Source: Polluticoccus soli
GTDB lineage: Bacteria > Bacteroidota > Bacteroidia > Chitinophagales > Chitinophagaceae
Assembly: GCF_029269745.1 (NCBI RefSeq)
Contig: NZ_JARJHT010000001.1
Span: 310,001-374,000 of the forward strand
DNA length: 64,000 nucleotides
Direction: 5' to 3'
Both the position numbers and the translations under genes were made by a program. The notes below the pieces were generated by a model that saw only the letters and a program-made list of their open reading frames with translations, ran no database searches and was not told where the DNA came from. Each line of letters opens with the position of its first letter. Within the stretch, counting starts at the first letter, position 1. Positions 1 to 6,669 of this stretch are shown piece by piece.

Positions 1-721
1 GCTTCTGCCCGTAAACATTGGTTTGGAAGGTCAATAGTTGCTTGATTTGTTCGGGATATATCACATCCTTGGACTTTGATGTCGTGCCGATCTTGTATTC
101 CTTGAACGGATATAAACCAACCGGCACCACTCCAGCCTTGATTGCCCTATTGTATATATGTCTCAGGCTTCTCAAATGGATTTGAACAGTTGCTTTTGAA
201 TTGCCTCCTTTCATGTACCATGCCTTGAATGCCTTTAACCAGGCAACGTCTACGTCTTCAATGCAAGGGTTCTTCCTGAACTTGCAGAACACTTTCAGGG
301 CCTCCTCATAAAAACTTTTACTTCCGGCATTATCTTCAGCAATTAGTTCATCGATCTTATCCTGAAACAGAGTTGATAACTGCGATTTACCTCCGGTCTG
401 AAGAGAAGCTTCAGACTTGAATAGCTTGATAAACTTGGCCTTATTGGCATTCGGATAGTCCTTGAGAATGGTCTTGGCCTTCTCCAGGTACTTATCAATC
501 TCATCCTTTAAAATCTTTGCTTCCTTCGGCATCCCACCTTTCCCAGCTATTGCTTTATCAAATACATCCTGCGTACTGTACAGCTTCAGACCAACCCTGA
601 ACTGTTGCCCTTTTATATTAACCGTGAGCTTGACAGGCCAAAGAGGACTGTTAGCCATTGGTGTCCTCATATCCAGGAACGGATAGACGCTGCCGGGTTT
701 CGTATTATCTGTCTTCGCCAT
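1..721 (-). CDS. Tyrosine recombinase/phage integrase, N-terminal part (cut by window edge)
   Basis: The minus strand is open from an ATG at 721 to the window edge, giving 240 codons. The protein begins MAKTDNTKPG. About residues 10-40 form a beta-rich arm-binding-like start (WPVKLTVNIKGQQFRVGLKLY). Residues ~105-200 form a SAM-like core-binding domain, including SFYEEALKVFCKFRKNP, LKAFKAWYMKGG and HLRSLRHIYNRAIKAG. This is the usual N-terminal layout of Bacteroidota site-specific integrases. The catalytic R-H-R-Y domain lies outside the window, so activity cannot be judged. The gene lies next to the tRNA-derived scar at 1751-1803, as expected for an integrase beside its attachment site. Confidence 0.85.
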   Translation of the reverse strand, partial: MAKTDNTKPGSVYPFLDMRTPMANSPLWPVKLTVNIKGQQFRVGLKLYSTQDVFDKAIAGKGGMPKEAKILKDEIDKYLEKAKTILKDYPNANKAKFIKLFKSEASLQTGGKSQLSTLFQDKIDELIAEDNAGSKSFYEEALKVFCKFRKNPCIEDVDVAWLKAFKAWYMKGGNSKATVQIHLRSLRHIYNRAIKAGVVPVGLYPFKEYKIGTTSKSKDVIYPEQIKQLLTFQTNVYGQK

Positions 722-854
722 TGCTATATTACTATATAGCGAGTGTAGCAGATACCGACGACAAAAAGAGCTGGTTCGCAGATTTTAGCGTTTGTACCAC
801 GAGAACTGTTGCTGAGATGTAATATCTAAAAAATCAATATGGCAGTATATCTTT

Positions 855-1601
855 ATGTCATCATGTGATATAAAATCTACCAAAATGCTGGGAGTAATAA
901 TCGTTCTTATGTTGATAAGTCCGCTCATCATATACATTCTGGGTGGCATTGTTGGAACTACTCGGAAAGTAGTTATAAACGCGGCGGATGAGTTAACGAA
1001 ACCAGCAAAAGGCCGGTATAATACCGCTGAGGTAAATTTGCTATCATTTTTATCCGACAGCAAGACCTATAAGTTTTACTTTCAAATGAGACTTGAAAAC
1101 TCCGAAAGATATTTGATGTTAGGTCACCTATCAGAATCGTATGATATTTCAACATACAAGTCAACCTATATAATTGTTCCCCATCATTTGGACAGAGTTT
1201 TACAAAGAGAATTGCCAGAAATTTATAGCAATGAGACCATACGTGGCGAAAGCCTATTCAAACTGCTGAAGTTTCTTTTAAACCAAACTAAAATAATCAA
1301 GTACACCGACTATCCTAAAGACAAGAACTATCACTTCAAATTTACGGAGCCTCACAATTCAGCAAAAAAATATGACGATTCATATATCCAAAAGCTCTTT
1401 GACACGGTCGAAAATTTCAGAAATATATACTCCGATTATAGTATGACTAAGCTCGGCTATCAAAGCAATTATTTAAAGCTAATTAAAGAGCATAATTGGG
1501 AGTATAATGAAATTTCGTGGCCTAAAGGATGGAAGATTGAGTATGATACCCGCGAATATAGAATAGCATCTGAAAGTTTAATGGACACACTTTATAGGTA
1601 G
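855..1601 (+). CDS. Hypothetical membrane-anchored protein (248 aa)
   Basis: I do not recognise this family. The ATG at 855 gives 248 residues. A second ATG at 885 (residue 11) sits directly before a hydrophobic stretch, MLGVIIVLMLISPLIIYILG, and may be the true start. The protein then has one N-terminal TM helix and a soluble, charged, Tyr/Lys-rich domain of about 210 residues that probably faces away from the cytoplasm. It lies inside the integrated element, between the integrase and the tRNA scar, and is AT-rich. It is probably cargo. Coding is supported by the long open frame and protein-like composition only. Confidence 0.6.
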   Translation: MSSCDIKSTKMLGVIIVLMLISPLIIYILGGIVGTTRKVVINAADELTKPAKGRYNTAEVNLLSFLSDSKTYKFYFQMRLENSERYLMLGHLSESYDISTYKSTYIIVPHHLDRVLQRELPEIYSNETIRGESLFKLLKFLLNQTKIIKYTDYPKDKNYHFKFTEPHNSAKKYDDSYIQKLFDTVENFRNIYSDYSMTKLGYQSNYLKLIKEHNWEYNEISWPKGWKIEYDTREYRIASESLMDTLYR

Positions 1602-1750
1602 ACGATTGAAACTAATCTGGTGTCAAAAAATTGCACTAAAAATTGCACTAAACTAATGTTTGCTTTAAGGTTAGAAAACGACAAATACATAAATATTGAT
1701 CATCAAAAAGCATTCATTTTCAATCAATAGAGTGAAATCTTAGTGAGACT

Positions 1751-1803
1751 CAAAATCTGGTTTTCGCAAGAGAGTGCAGGTTCGATTCCTGTTCTGGGCA
1801 CCA
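1751..1803 (+). repeat. 3' half of tRNA-Leu(CAA): attachment-site scar (copy A)
   Basis: Read 5' to 3', this shows the end of an anticodon loop with CAA, the 3' anticodon stem TCTGG, a long class II variable arm (TTTTC-GCAA-GAGAG), a T arm (GCAGG-TTCGATT-CCTGT), the acceptor half TCTGGGC, a discriminator A and an encoded CCA. The 5' half of the tRNA is absent: the anticodon stem pairs for only three bases before identity is lost upstream. It is therefore not a functional tRNA. It is the duplicated 3' end expected at one boundary of a tRNA-integrated element, and it keeps the tRNA's own terminator. Confidence 0.85.
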
Positions 1804-1807
1804 TTTT

Positions 1808-1838
1808 AAACCCGCTCTCTGAGCGGGTTTTGCTTTTT
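1808..1838 (+). terminator. Intrinsic terminator of the tRNA-Leu
   Basis: A perfect 10-bp stem (AAACCCGCTC / GAGCGGGTTT) with a TCT loop is followed by TGCTTTTT. It begins five bases after the encoded CCA, so it is most simply the original terminator of the tRNA-Leu transcript, carried with the scar. Confidence 0.85.
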
Positions 1839-1886
1839 ACCCATACGGTAGTATAGAACCGTCCTTAACTATCGAACGATATTTCC

Positions 1887-2201
1887 ATGCATGATTTATC
1901 TTTGATATGTATGACTCGATTTGTAATTGCATTGATTTTTGCTATTCTTTATCTCATCTTGGGAAATGTTTTTGCAGTTAGGGGAATGCAAAACACATCA
2001 AATGAATTTTTTAATTCACCGCTAATTGAAATATTATTTGCACCATATACTTTTGTTGGTGGCATGTCGGCTTTCGCAGGTTGGGATTGGCTTTCATTCG
2101 TTCTCGAAAGCCTAATTTTTGTAATCACAATACCTTTTTTCTATTTTTTATTGGTCGTCAGTAGCCATATTCGCAATAGGCTGAAGAAAAGTAAGTTGTA
2201 A
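1887..2201 (+). CDS. Small hypothetical membrane protein (104 aa)
   Basis: Family not recognised. The ATG at 1887 gives 104 residues; residue 9 is another Met (1911) that directly precedes the first TM helix (FVIALIFAILYLILGNVFAV) and may be the true start. A second hydrophobic segment lies near residues 46-62 and a third near 68-92, ending in the basic tail RNRLKKSKL, which suggests a cytoplasmic C-terminus. It starts 84 bp after the tRNA scar and is AT-rich like the rest of the accessory DNA. It ends one base before a small minus-strand frame at 2202. Confidence 0.5.
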   Translation: MHDLSLICMTRFVIALIFAILYLILGNVFAVRGMQNTSNEFFNSPLIEILFAPYTFVGGMSAFAGWDWLSFVLESLIFVITIPFFYFLLVVSSHIRNRLKKSKL

Positions 2202-2442
2202 CTAAATGCGAGTTACGCTATTTTTTTTCCTTGACCGAAGCAGTTCAGCACATAAAATATTTTCCCGCTTATTCTTCTTTTCCTCGGTCAGACCGCTTAG
2301 TTCACAAATACGCCTCAAAATGGTCATTAACTGGTTCGATATTGTTCCAGTTAGGGGCGCCTTGAAAAGGAGTTACGATGGTAGCTTCTTTTTTATGGGC
2401 ATTCACGCCAGCCTCATATCTGCCGGACGGTTCGTAACCCAC
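2202..2442 (-). pseudogene. Frameshifted coding remnant downstream of the terminase-like gene
   Basis: Two short minus-strand frames follow the end of the terminase-like frame. One could start at GTG 2442 and ends at 2302, reading GYEPSGRYEAGVNAHKKEA and onward. The other can start at ATG 2327 and ends at 2202; its helical, charged product includes MTILRRICELSGLTEEKK. The second frame is open to about 2390 without a canonical start. Both look more protein-like than the last residues of the annotated upstream frame. The likely explanation is one or two frameshifts in a once longer gene. They could instead be separate mini-genes. Confidence 0.35.
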
Positions 2443-3103
2443 GGGTTTGTTGCGTTTTGTTGTTTTCTGCGGGAAATCGCGGTGTATTAAGATACGGGGC
2501 CGGAGGCACTACCTGCGGTTCTATGGCGGGCTTTTCTATTTTATTGTTTGTTACCGGCACATAGATAGCTGCCGGAACCTTTACAGGCTGCTTTGTTGTG
2601 TTTTGTTGCGTTTTATCTTTTTCACGGGCAGGCGGTATGAGTTCCGTTTCATTTTGTGCACGCGGTAGCTCACCAGTTTCTGTAGCCTGGTTTTGTGCCG
2701 TTGCACGATAGCTGCCATCCATGCGGTTGTCCATGTCTATTGCCTTCAGCCTTTCTTTAAGGGTGGGCACCATTACAGGTACGCGCTGACCTTCTATATG
2801 ATCAGGAGGTGGTTGTTCCATCCATTTGCCTTCGGCTATCTGCGCCAGCAGCTCACGCTTTCGCTGCACGGTCAGCAGCTCGGCCACGTATTTTTCTTTT
2901 AGCTCCTGCCGCGCTTCTTCCAGCATCCGCTCCTGCGCCTCTGTAATCGCTGCTGATACTTCGGGATTCTTCATCAGCCTGTTGGCTGCCGACTCGATAG
3001 AACGGGGATTTTCATTTTGAGGTCTGTAGGCCGTTTTATAGGCCTCGCATTTGTTGCCGTGCCGCAGCAGCTCGCACACAAAGCTGTGTTGATTCATGTT
3101 CAT
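2414..3103 (-). CDS. Terminase small subunit-like protein (229 aa)
   Basis: The N-terminal half resembles phage terminase small subunits, which bind viral DNA at packaging start sites. Residues ~4-50 (QHSFVCELLRHGNKCEAY, SAANRLMKNPEVSAAI) match the usual 'N..A A..AGY...A...A.RLL.N..V...I' helix-turn-helix pattern. A coiled-coil-like region follows (residues ~52-90), then LKERLKAIDMDNRM, recalling the 'KL.AL..LGK..G' tail of the family. The last ~80 residues are Pro/Gln/Lys-rich and low in complexity. No large terminase, portal or capsid gene is nearby, so it is an isolated phage-derived gene. Its C-terminus appears frameshifted near 2445-2460. The family call is from pattern recognition only. 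Confidence 0.55.
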   Translation of the reverse strand: MNMNQHSFVCELLRHGNKCEAYKTAYRPQNENPRSIESAANRLMKNPEVSAAITEAQERMLEEARQELKEKYVAELLTVQRKRELLAQIAEGKWMEQPPPDHIEGQRVPVMVPTLKERLKAIDMDNRMDGSYRATAQNQATETGELPRAQNETELIPPAREKDKTQQNTTKQPVKVPAAIYVPVTNNKIEKPAIEPQVVPPAPYLNTPRFPAENNKTQQTRGLRTVRQI

Positions 3104-3260
3104 GATGATAGTTTTTAAAATCCCCTCTCCGGCTTTAGCGACCGGGAAAGAGGCGGTTTATAATAATAACAAAGTTACAATATTTTATTGATACTTCAAA
3201 AACGATCTTCATGCCATCGAAGCTTAGGTGATGGGAACCGGTGGACGGATCTTCCTATAT

Positions 3261-3287
3261 CGTTGTTGGTGAAGAACACTAACAACG
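3261..3287. repeat. Palindromic repeat P, copy 1
   Basis: A hairpin of CGTTGTTGGTG - AAGAA - CACTAACAACG, with one G.T pair in the stem. It shares flanking sequence with copy 2: CTTCCTATAT directly before, and GCGGAAAAGG shortly after. It lies upstream of the promoter of the 3404 gene. No T-tract follows, so it is not an obvious terminator. Confidence 0.8.
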
Positions 3288-3343
3288 GCGAAATCCAGCG
3301 GAAAAGGAAATTCAATCATTTATCGAAAAACATTAAAAAATAC

Positions 3344-3374
3344 TTGTTTTTCGTTTAAATGGCTGATACATTTG
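3344..3374 (+). promoter_or_regulatory. Bacteroidota-type promoter for the 3404/3918 gene pair
   Basis: TTG (3344-3346), a spacer of exactly 20 bases, then TACATTTG (3367-3374) match the Bacteroidota primary-sigma pattern TTG-N19/20-TAnnTTTG. The ATG of the next gene is 29 bases downstream of the -7 element, a normal leader length. Confidence 0.7.
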
Positions 3375-3403
3375 CCTCTCAAAAAATTGCATAAACAGCT
3401 TTT

Positions 3404-3907
3404 ATGAAGAAAGACCTTGGAAAGGGTGTCGCCTTTGCCCTGATCTACGTATCACTGATTTTACTTCTCACTCGTTGGAACTTTAAAATAATTGAGGCAC
3501 TAGCGATAATTAACCTGGTTATCATGTCCTTCACTTTACTGGCCCGACGAAACATAAGGTTTAAGGCATATTTCACGAGTAATTATAATTTCTTCACCAG
3601 CAAGGTTCGCCACAAGAAGGAATTTGACCTGCCTAAATACATCCTGTTCGATAAAATGGCAGAGGTTTTAACAGAAGCTGGCTTTAATGTGCGCTACGCA
3701 GATAAGTCAACAGGAACATTGTTTGCTACTTCGCGAATGACACTCTATTCCTGGGGAGAGAATATCTATATCGATTTGACTGAAGTTGATGGCTTGACAA
3801 AACTTGATTTCTGCTCGGCCTGCATTTTTGGCTTCGTTTCTTATGGCAAAAACGAAAAGAATTACGATCGTTTGATGAACACGTTCGAAGAATCATTAAC
3901 CATTTAA
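3404..3907 (+). CDS. Small two-TM protein with C-terminal soluble domain (167 aa)
   Basis: Function unknown. Two adjacent TM helices (residues ~9-24 and ~29-47) are joined by a short loop. A linker rich in Arg, Lys and aromatics follows, then an alpha/beta domain of about 90 residues: a helix (KYILFDKMAEVLTEAGF), strands (GTLFATSR, NIYIDLTE, TKLDF) and a closing helix (NYDRLMNTFEESL). The same layout occurs in the protein at 6716-7225, suggesting distant relatives. A good promoter lies upstream (3344-3374). A YozG-like regulator starts 10 bases after its stop, so the two are probably co-transcribed and functionally linked. Confidence 0.7.
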   Translation: MKKDLGKGVAFALIYVSLILLLTRWNFKIIEALAIINLVIMSFTLLARRNIRFKAYFTSNYNFFTSKVRHKKEFDLPKYILFDKMAEVLTEAGFNVRYADKSTGTLFATSRMTLYSWGENIYIDLTEVDGLTKLDFCSACIFGFVSYGKNEKNYDRLMNTFEESLTI

Positions 3908-3917
3908 CATCCCGACT

Positions 3918-4136
3918 ATGCCAATAATCGTAAACCTGGATGTAATGATGGCACGCCGAAAAATGAGTCTCACAGAATTGTCTGAAAAGGTTGGTGTTTC
4001 CATTGTCAACCTTTCCATCCTGAAACAGAGCAAAGGAAAGGCAATTAGGTTCTCTACTTTGGAAGCCATTTGTAACACACTTAATTGCCAGCCTGGAGAT
4101 ATTCTCGAGTATCAGTATGCTGTTGTTGAAAGCTAA
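3918..4136 (+). CDS. YozG-type Cro/C1-family transcriptional regulator (72 aa)
   Basis: This compact helix-turn-helix DNA-binding protein matches the YozG group: I.VNLDVMMARRKMSLTEL, then SEKVGVSIVNLSILK as the helix-turn-helix, the signature KGKAIRFSTLEAICNTL, and the end CQPGDILEY. The whole protein is the domain, as is normal for this family. Such regulators usually lie beside a small membrane protein gene and are thought to control it. Here the partner would be the 167-residue two-TM protein directly upstream, which is not the DUF2975 type commonly seen. Autoregulation at the 3344 promoter is plausible but not shown. Confidence 0.9.
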   Translation: MPIIVNLDVMMARRKMSLTELSEKVGVSIVNLSILKQSKGKAIRFSTLEAICNTLNCQPGDILEYQYAVVES

Positions 4137-4180
4137 TTGCTATTAAAAAAATAATGAAAACCCGCAACAGTTTCTCAGCT

Positions 4181-4203
4181 GTCCTGAGTTTGCAATTAAG
4201 GAC
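4181..4203. repeat. Short hairpin repeat M, copy 1
   Basis: GTCCTGAG - TTTGCAAT - TAAGGAC, a small imperfect hairpin found in similar form at 6670-6692 and 7238-7260. The shared core is TCCT....TTGCA....AGGAC. It lies 44 bp after the YozG-like gene and 78 bp before palindrome copy 2. Confidence 0.6.
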
Positions 4204-4281
4204 GTTCTGAAATCAGCCCGGCAGCTCCACCTTCAGCAGCCTTTGACTTACTGGCTCAAGCGAGGACATATCTTCCTATAT

Positions 4282-4308
4282 CGTTGCTGGTGAAGAACAC
4301 CAACAACG
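4282..4308. repeat. Palindromic repeat P, copy 2
   Basis: CGTTGCTGGTG - AAGAA - CACCAACAACG, in the same orientation as copy 1 and sharing its flanks (TCTTCCTATAT before, GCGGAAAAGG after). It lies 58 bp upstream of the sulfite dehydrogenase start, so it could affect that transcript's leader. Confidence 0.8.
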
Positions 4309-4366
4309 GCGGGAACGGCGGAAAAGGTGCTTTTTTGTTTGTATTTTGTCAGCTGTTTTAGTCCCA

Positions 4367-5581
4367 ATGAAGCACGCAGCACTCACATTACTTGCAATAA
4401 TAATACTATCAGCACTCCAGGGGTGTGGCCCCGAGGCGAAGCCTGTTGATTATGCAAAAGAAGAGCAGCGGATACATGATTCCATCGAAAATCAAATGGT
4501 AGTCACGCCGGGGAAGAAACCGTTGCGCCTGCTTACCGAACGCCCTTATAATCTTGAAACACCCCTCAAGTATTTCCAGCTCGATCTGACCCCCAATGAT
4601 GTCTTCTTTATTCGCTGGCATTTGCCTACACCGCCGGAGGCGGTAAGCGAGGACACATTCAGGCTGCGTATCCACGGCAATACAAGCAGGCCACTTGCGC
4701 TCAGCATGCACGACCTCAGAACGAAGTTCACTCCCTACAAAATGGTGGCAGTTTGTGCCTGCTCTGGCAATGCCCGCAGCCTGTTCAAGCCCGGGGTACC
4801 CGGGGCACAATGGGTAAACGGTGGCATGGGCAATGCTGAATGGACAGGTGTAAAGCTCAAAGACATACTTGCTATGGCAGGTGCCAGGCCGGGCTCAAAG
4901 TTCGTTTCTTTCAACGGCCTCGACCAGCCTGTGTTCCCCTCTACTCCCGATTTTGTGAAGTCACTGGAATATAGCCATGCCATAGGCGGCGAAGTAATGG
5001 TAGCCTATGAGATGAATGGCGAACCGCTCCCGTTGCTAAACGGGTATCCGTTAAAATTGGTAGTGCCCGGATGGTATGCCACTTACTGGGTAAAAATGTT
5101 GAGCGACATCACTGTTCACAGGGATTCTTTTAAAGGCTTTTGGATGGACAAGGCCTATTTGGTACCCCGCAACAGTCGTAACGGAAATGAACAACCGAAG
5201 GCACTGGCCAAAGACATGGTGCCCATTAATAAACTGGACGTGCGCTCCATATTTGTTTCGCCCGACTCCGGTACGATACTGCGACCCGGCAGAACCTACG
5301 AATTGCAGGGGCTGGCAATGGACGATGGTACCGGCATAGTTAAAGTAGAGATCAGCAACAATAAGGGTAAGACCTGGACCGAGGCAAAACTTGACCCTTC
5401 TTTAGGCAAATACTCCTGGCGGCGTTGGAGGTATAACTTCACCCCGTCGGTTGTTGGACCTGTTGAATTTGTGGTAAAGGCTACCAATGCCGCAGGCGAT
5501 ACGCAACCCTGGCACCAGTGGAACAGGAGTGGTTATATGAGGAACGAAATTGAATCACTGACCTTAACCGTAGCAAAATGA
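4367..5581 (+). CDS. Sulfite dehydrogenase-like molybdopterin subunit (SorA-like lipoprotein, 404 aa)
   Basis: A molybdopterin oxidoreductase of the sulfite oxidase family, which oxidises sulfite to sulfate and passes electrons to cytochrome c. ATG 4367 gives a lipoprotein signal ending LSALQGC (Cys20); an in-frame TTG at 4346 is less likely. Residues ~60-270 form the Mo-cofactor domain. The family's Mo-ligand Cys is in CSGNARS (Cys132), and conserved family segments include GGMGNAEWTGVKLKDIL and NGYPLKLVVPGWYATYWVKML. Residues ~295-400 form the dimerisation, immunoglobulin-like domain (VKVEISNNKGKTWTEAKL, WRRWRYNF). The next gene, a cytochrome c, overlaps by 4 bp, supporting a SorAB-type complex anchored in the periplasm. 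True substrate not proven. Confidence 0.88.
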   Translation: MKHAALTLLAIIILSALQGCGPEAKPVDYAKEEQRIHDSIENQMVVTPGKKPLRLLTERPYNLETPLKYFQLDLTPNDVFFIRWHLPTPPEAVSEDTFRLRIHGNTSRPLALSMHDLRTKFTPYKMVAVCACSGNARSLFKPGVPGAQWVNGGMGNAEWTGVKLKDILAMAGARPGSKFVSFNGLDQPVFPSTPDFVKSLEYSHAIGGEVMVAYEMNGEPLPLLNGYPLKLVVPGWYATYWVKMLSDITVHRDSFKGFWMDKAYLVPRNSRNGNEQPKALAKDMVPINKLDVRSIFVSPDSGTILRPGRTYELQGLAMDDGTGIVKVEISNNKGKTWTEAKLDPSLGKYSWRRWRYNFTPSVVGPVEFVVKATNAAGDTQPWHQWNRSGYMRNEIESLTLTVAK

Positions 5582-5934
5582 GTGTACGGTATTTCACCTT
5601 GTCGGTAATTGTTTTTCTGCTGGTAATCTGTGCGTGCAAGGACCAACAGACCGCACCTGCAGAAATACCGGCCCCGCCACCAGAGCCAATCGACATTGAA
5701 TCTGTACAGACGGTACTGCCACAGGCAGGCAACGTTGCTTTGATCGAAGCCAATTGCGTGCCGTGCCATTCGTTGCGTTATATCGAGATGCAACCCCAGC
5801 TATCGTATAAAGCCTGGGAGAAAATAGTGAACAAGATGATAACAGCATACGGAGCACCGATAAGAGACTCTGTTACCAAGCAGGATATTATCAATTACCT
5901 CTACGCTATCAAAGGCAATAAGGAGGAGCATTAG
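5578..5934 (+). CDS. SorB-like monoheme cytochrome c lipoprotein (118 aa)
   Basis: A small exported cytochrome that probably accepts electrons from the molybdopterin subunit. The signal peptide ends ...LLVICAC, so Cys20 is a likely lipid-attachment site. A Pro/Glu-rich spacer follows. The heme c site is CVPCH (residues 60-64), and a Met in WEKIVNKMITAYGAP is a likely axial ligand. The start overlaps the upstream stop (ATGA), implying translational coupling. The stop codon lies only four bases before the decayed tRNA-Leu repeat at 5938. Length and layout match SorB-type partners of sulfite dehydrogenases. Confidence 0.85.
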   Translation: MSVRYFTLSVIVFLLVICACKDQQTAPAEIPAPPPEPIDIESVQTVLPQAGNVALIEANCVPCHSLRYIEMQPQLSYKAWEKIVNKMITAYGAPIRDSVTKQDIINYLYAIKGNKEEH

Positions 5935-5937
5935 GCG

Positions 5938-5989
5938 CAGGATCCGGTTTTCGCGGGGAGTGTAGGGTCGATTCCTGTTCTGGGCATCA
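5938..5989 (+). repeat. Decayed 3' half of tRNA-Leu: older attachment-site scar (copy B)
   Basis: A direct, imperfect copy of 1751-1803. By hand alignment it has about nine differences, including one missing base, over 53 positions. Most differences are transitions (CAAAATCTGG to CAGGATCCGG, CACCA to CATCA). The conserved TTTTCGC and CGATTCCTGTTCTGGGCA stretches make the relationship clear. The T loop is changed from TTC to GTC, so it no longer matches a working tRNA. It marks the right border of the accessory region. Confidence 0.8.
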
Positions 5990-6050
5990 TCCTAGCACCA
6001 TGATGGCGGAAATGCTACAATAGTTAATTCTGGGCAATCGTATTTCAAAT

Positions 6051-6105
6051 GCCGGTCAGAGACCGGCTGATCTATTCAGACACGGGTCGTCCTGCGGAAG
6101 ACCCG
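6051..6105. repeat. Two consecutive hairpins in the post-island spacer
   Basis: A perfect GCCGGTC-AGA-GACCGGC hairpin (6051-6067) is followed by an interrupted CGGGTC-G-TCC...GGA-A-GACCCG hairpin (6083-6105). Neither has a T-tract on either strand. They lie between the tRNA scar and the end of the leftward gene at 6126. Role unknown: weak transcription block or repeat debris. A short TTCTGGGCA just before them (about 6028-6036) echoes the tRNA 3' end. Confidence 0.5.
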
Positions 6106-6125
6106 CGCCAGTTGGTGTAGCTGTT

Positions 6126-6473
6126 TCAATCTTTAACCTCCTTTCCATTGCACTCTTGATAATATATCACCGTATCTCGCCCACTCCTTACAATGATATG
6201 ACGTAAAGTTCCTGGGGTTTTTATTAATAAATCCCCCACAGTCAGAGCATGAAAAGCATCGATATTATTAACTGAATGGACTGATTTTTCATCAAGAACT
6301 ACCTTGGGAATATCTCGGTCATTCGAATCGATAAATTTACTAGTCACTATACCTGTGTAACTCTGCAATGGGACGTTCTTTCTAATCCAATCTTCACAAT
6401 CATTCCGATCAAGGATGTAGAATCCAATCGGAAATATTGCCACAACAAGATATGGAGCTATTTTCTTTATCAT
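6126..6473 (-). CDS. Small hypothetical membrane-anchored or secreted protein (115 aa)
   Basis: Family not recognised. The ATG at 6473 is followed by a clear hydrophobic segment (MIKKIAPYLVVAIFPIGFYI), either a signal peptide or anchor. The remaining ~95 residues look like a small beta-rich domain (LQSYTGIVTSKFID, TLRHIIVRSGRDTVIYY) and contain two Cys residues. It stands alone on the minus strand in AT-rich DNA between the tRNA scar and the second hairpin-repeat cluster, so it is probably also accessory. Confidence 0.6.
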   Translation of the reverse strand: MIKKIAPYLVVAIFPIGFYILDRNDCEDWIRKNVPLQSYTGIVTSKFIDSNDRDIPKVVLDEKSVHSVNNIDAFHALTVGDLLIKTPGTLRHIIVRSGRDTVIYYQECNGKEVKD

Positions 6474-6605
6474 TTAGCCGACATTTTTCCATCGTTATTG
6501 GTATCCTTTCATTACACGACAGAAATTCAAAATACAAAATACAAAAACATTCTGGCCTCTCGACCAGGTGACCCGATGCCTTTGTGAAGATTCCGCAGAC
6601 CTTCG

Positions 6606-6634
6606 CTGTAGTTGGTGAAGATCACCAACAACAG
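6606..6634. repeat. Palindromic repeat P, copy 3
   Basis: CTGTAGTTGGTG - AAGAT - CACCAACAACAG, with one A.A mismatch in the stem. Same orientation as copies 1 and 2. It lies 35 bp upstream of an M repeat, and the pair precedes the 6716 gene. Confidence 0.75.
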
Positions 6635-6669
6635 CGGCAGTTAATAAATCTGATCAATCCATCCAGCTA

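Larger units (their letters stand above)
1..1803. mobile_element. Right end of an integrative element inserted in a tRNA-Leu gene (partial)
   Basis: This segment holds a tyrosine recombinase gene reading leftward, one gene of unknown function, and at its right edge the 3' half of a tRNA-Leu. Integrases of this family often insert at the 3' half of tRNA genes, leaving a complete tRNA at one end and a 3' duplicate at the other. Here the duplicate is seen at 1751-1803. The complete tRNA and the rest of the element would lie left of the window, which cannot be checked. The DNA is AT-rich compared with the genes after 7.5 kb. Confidence 0.65.
1804..5989. mobile_element. Putative older element remnant between two tRNA-Leu 3' scars
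   Basis: The segment is bounded by the tRNA-Leu 3' fragment at 1751-1803 and a decayed direct copy at 5938-5989. It carries a terminase-small-subunit-like gene with a frameshifted tail, small membrane proteins, a YozG-like regulator and a sulfite dehydrogenase operon, but no recombinase. Direct tRNA 3' repeats in series are the trace left by successive integrations at the same tRNA. That this was once a separate element is inference from the repeats and the phage-like gene. The sulfite dehydrogenase genes could alternatively be resident genes captured by chance. Confidence 0.45.

Noticed and set aside
785-1063. A minus-strand frame opposite the 855 gene
   Set aside because: Overlaps the longer plus-strand frame and has no signal, TM pattern or known domain.
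1747-1803. A functional tRNA-Leu gene
   Set aside because: Only the 3' half is present. The 5' acceptor strand and D arm are missing, and the anticodon stem pairs for only three bases, so it is treated as an attachment-site duplicate.
2206-2490. A 94-codon plus-strand frame near the terminase-like gene
   Set aside because: Phe/Ser-rich and antisense to the terminase-like gene and its frameshifted tail, whose minus-strand frames look far more protein-like.
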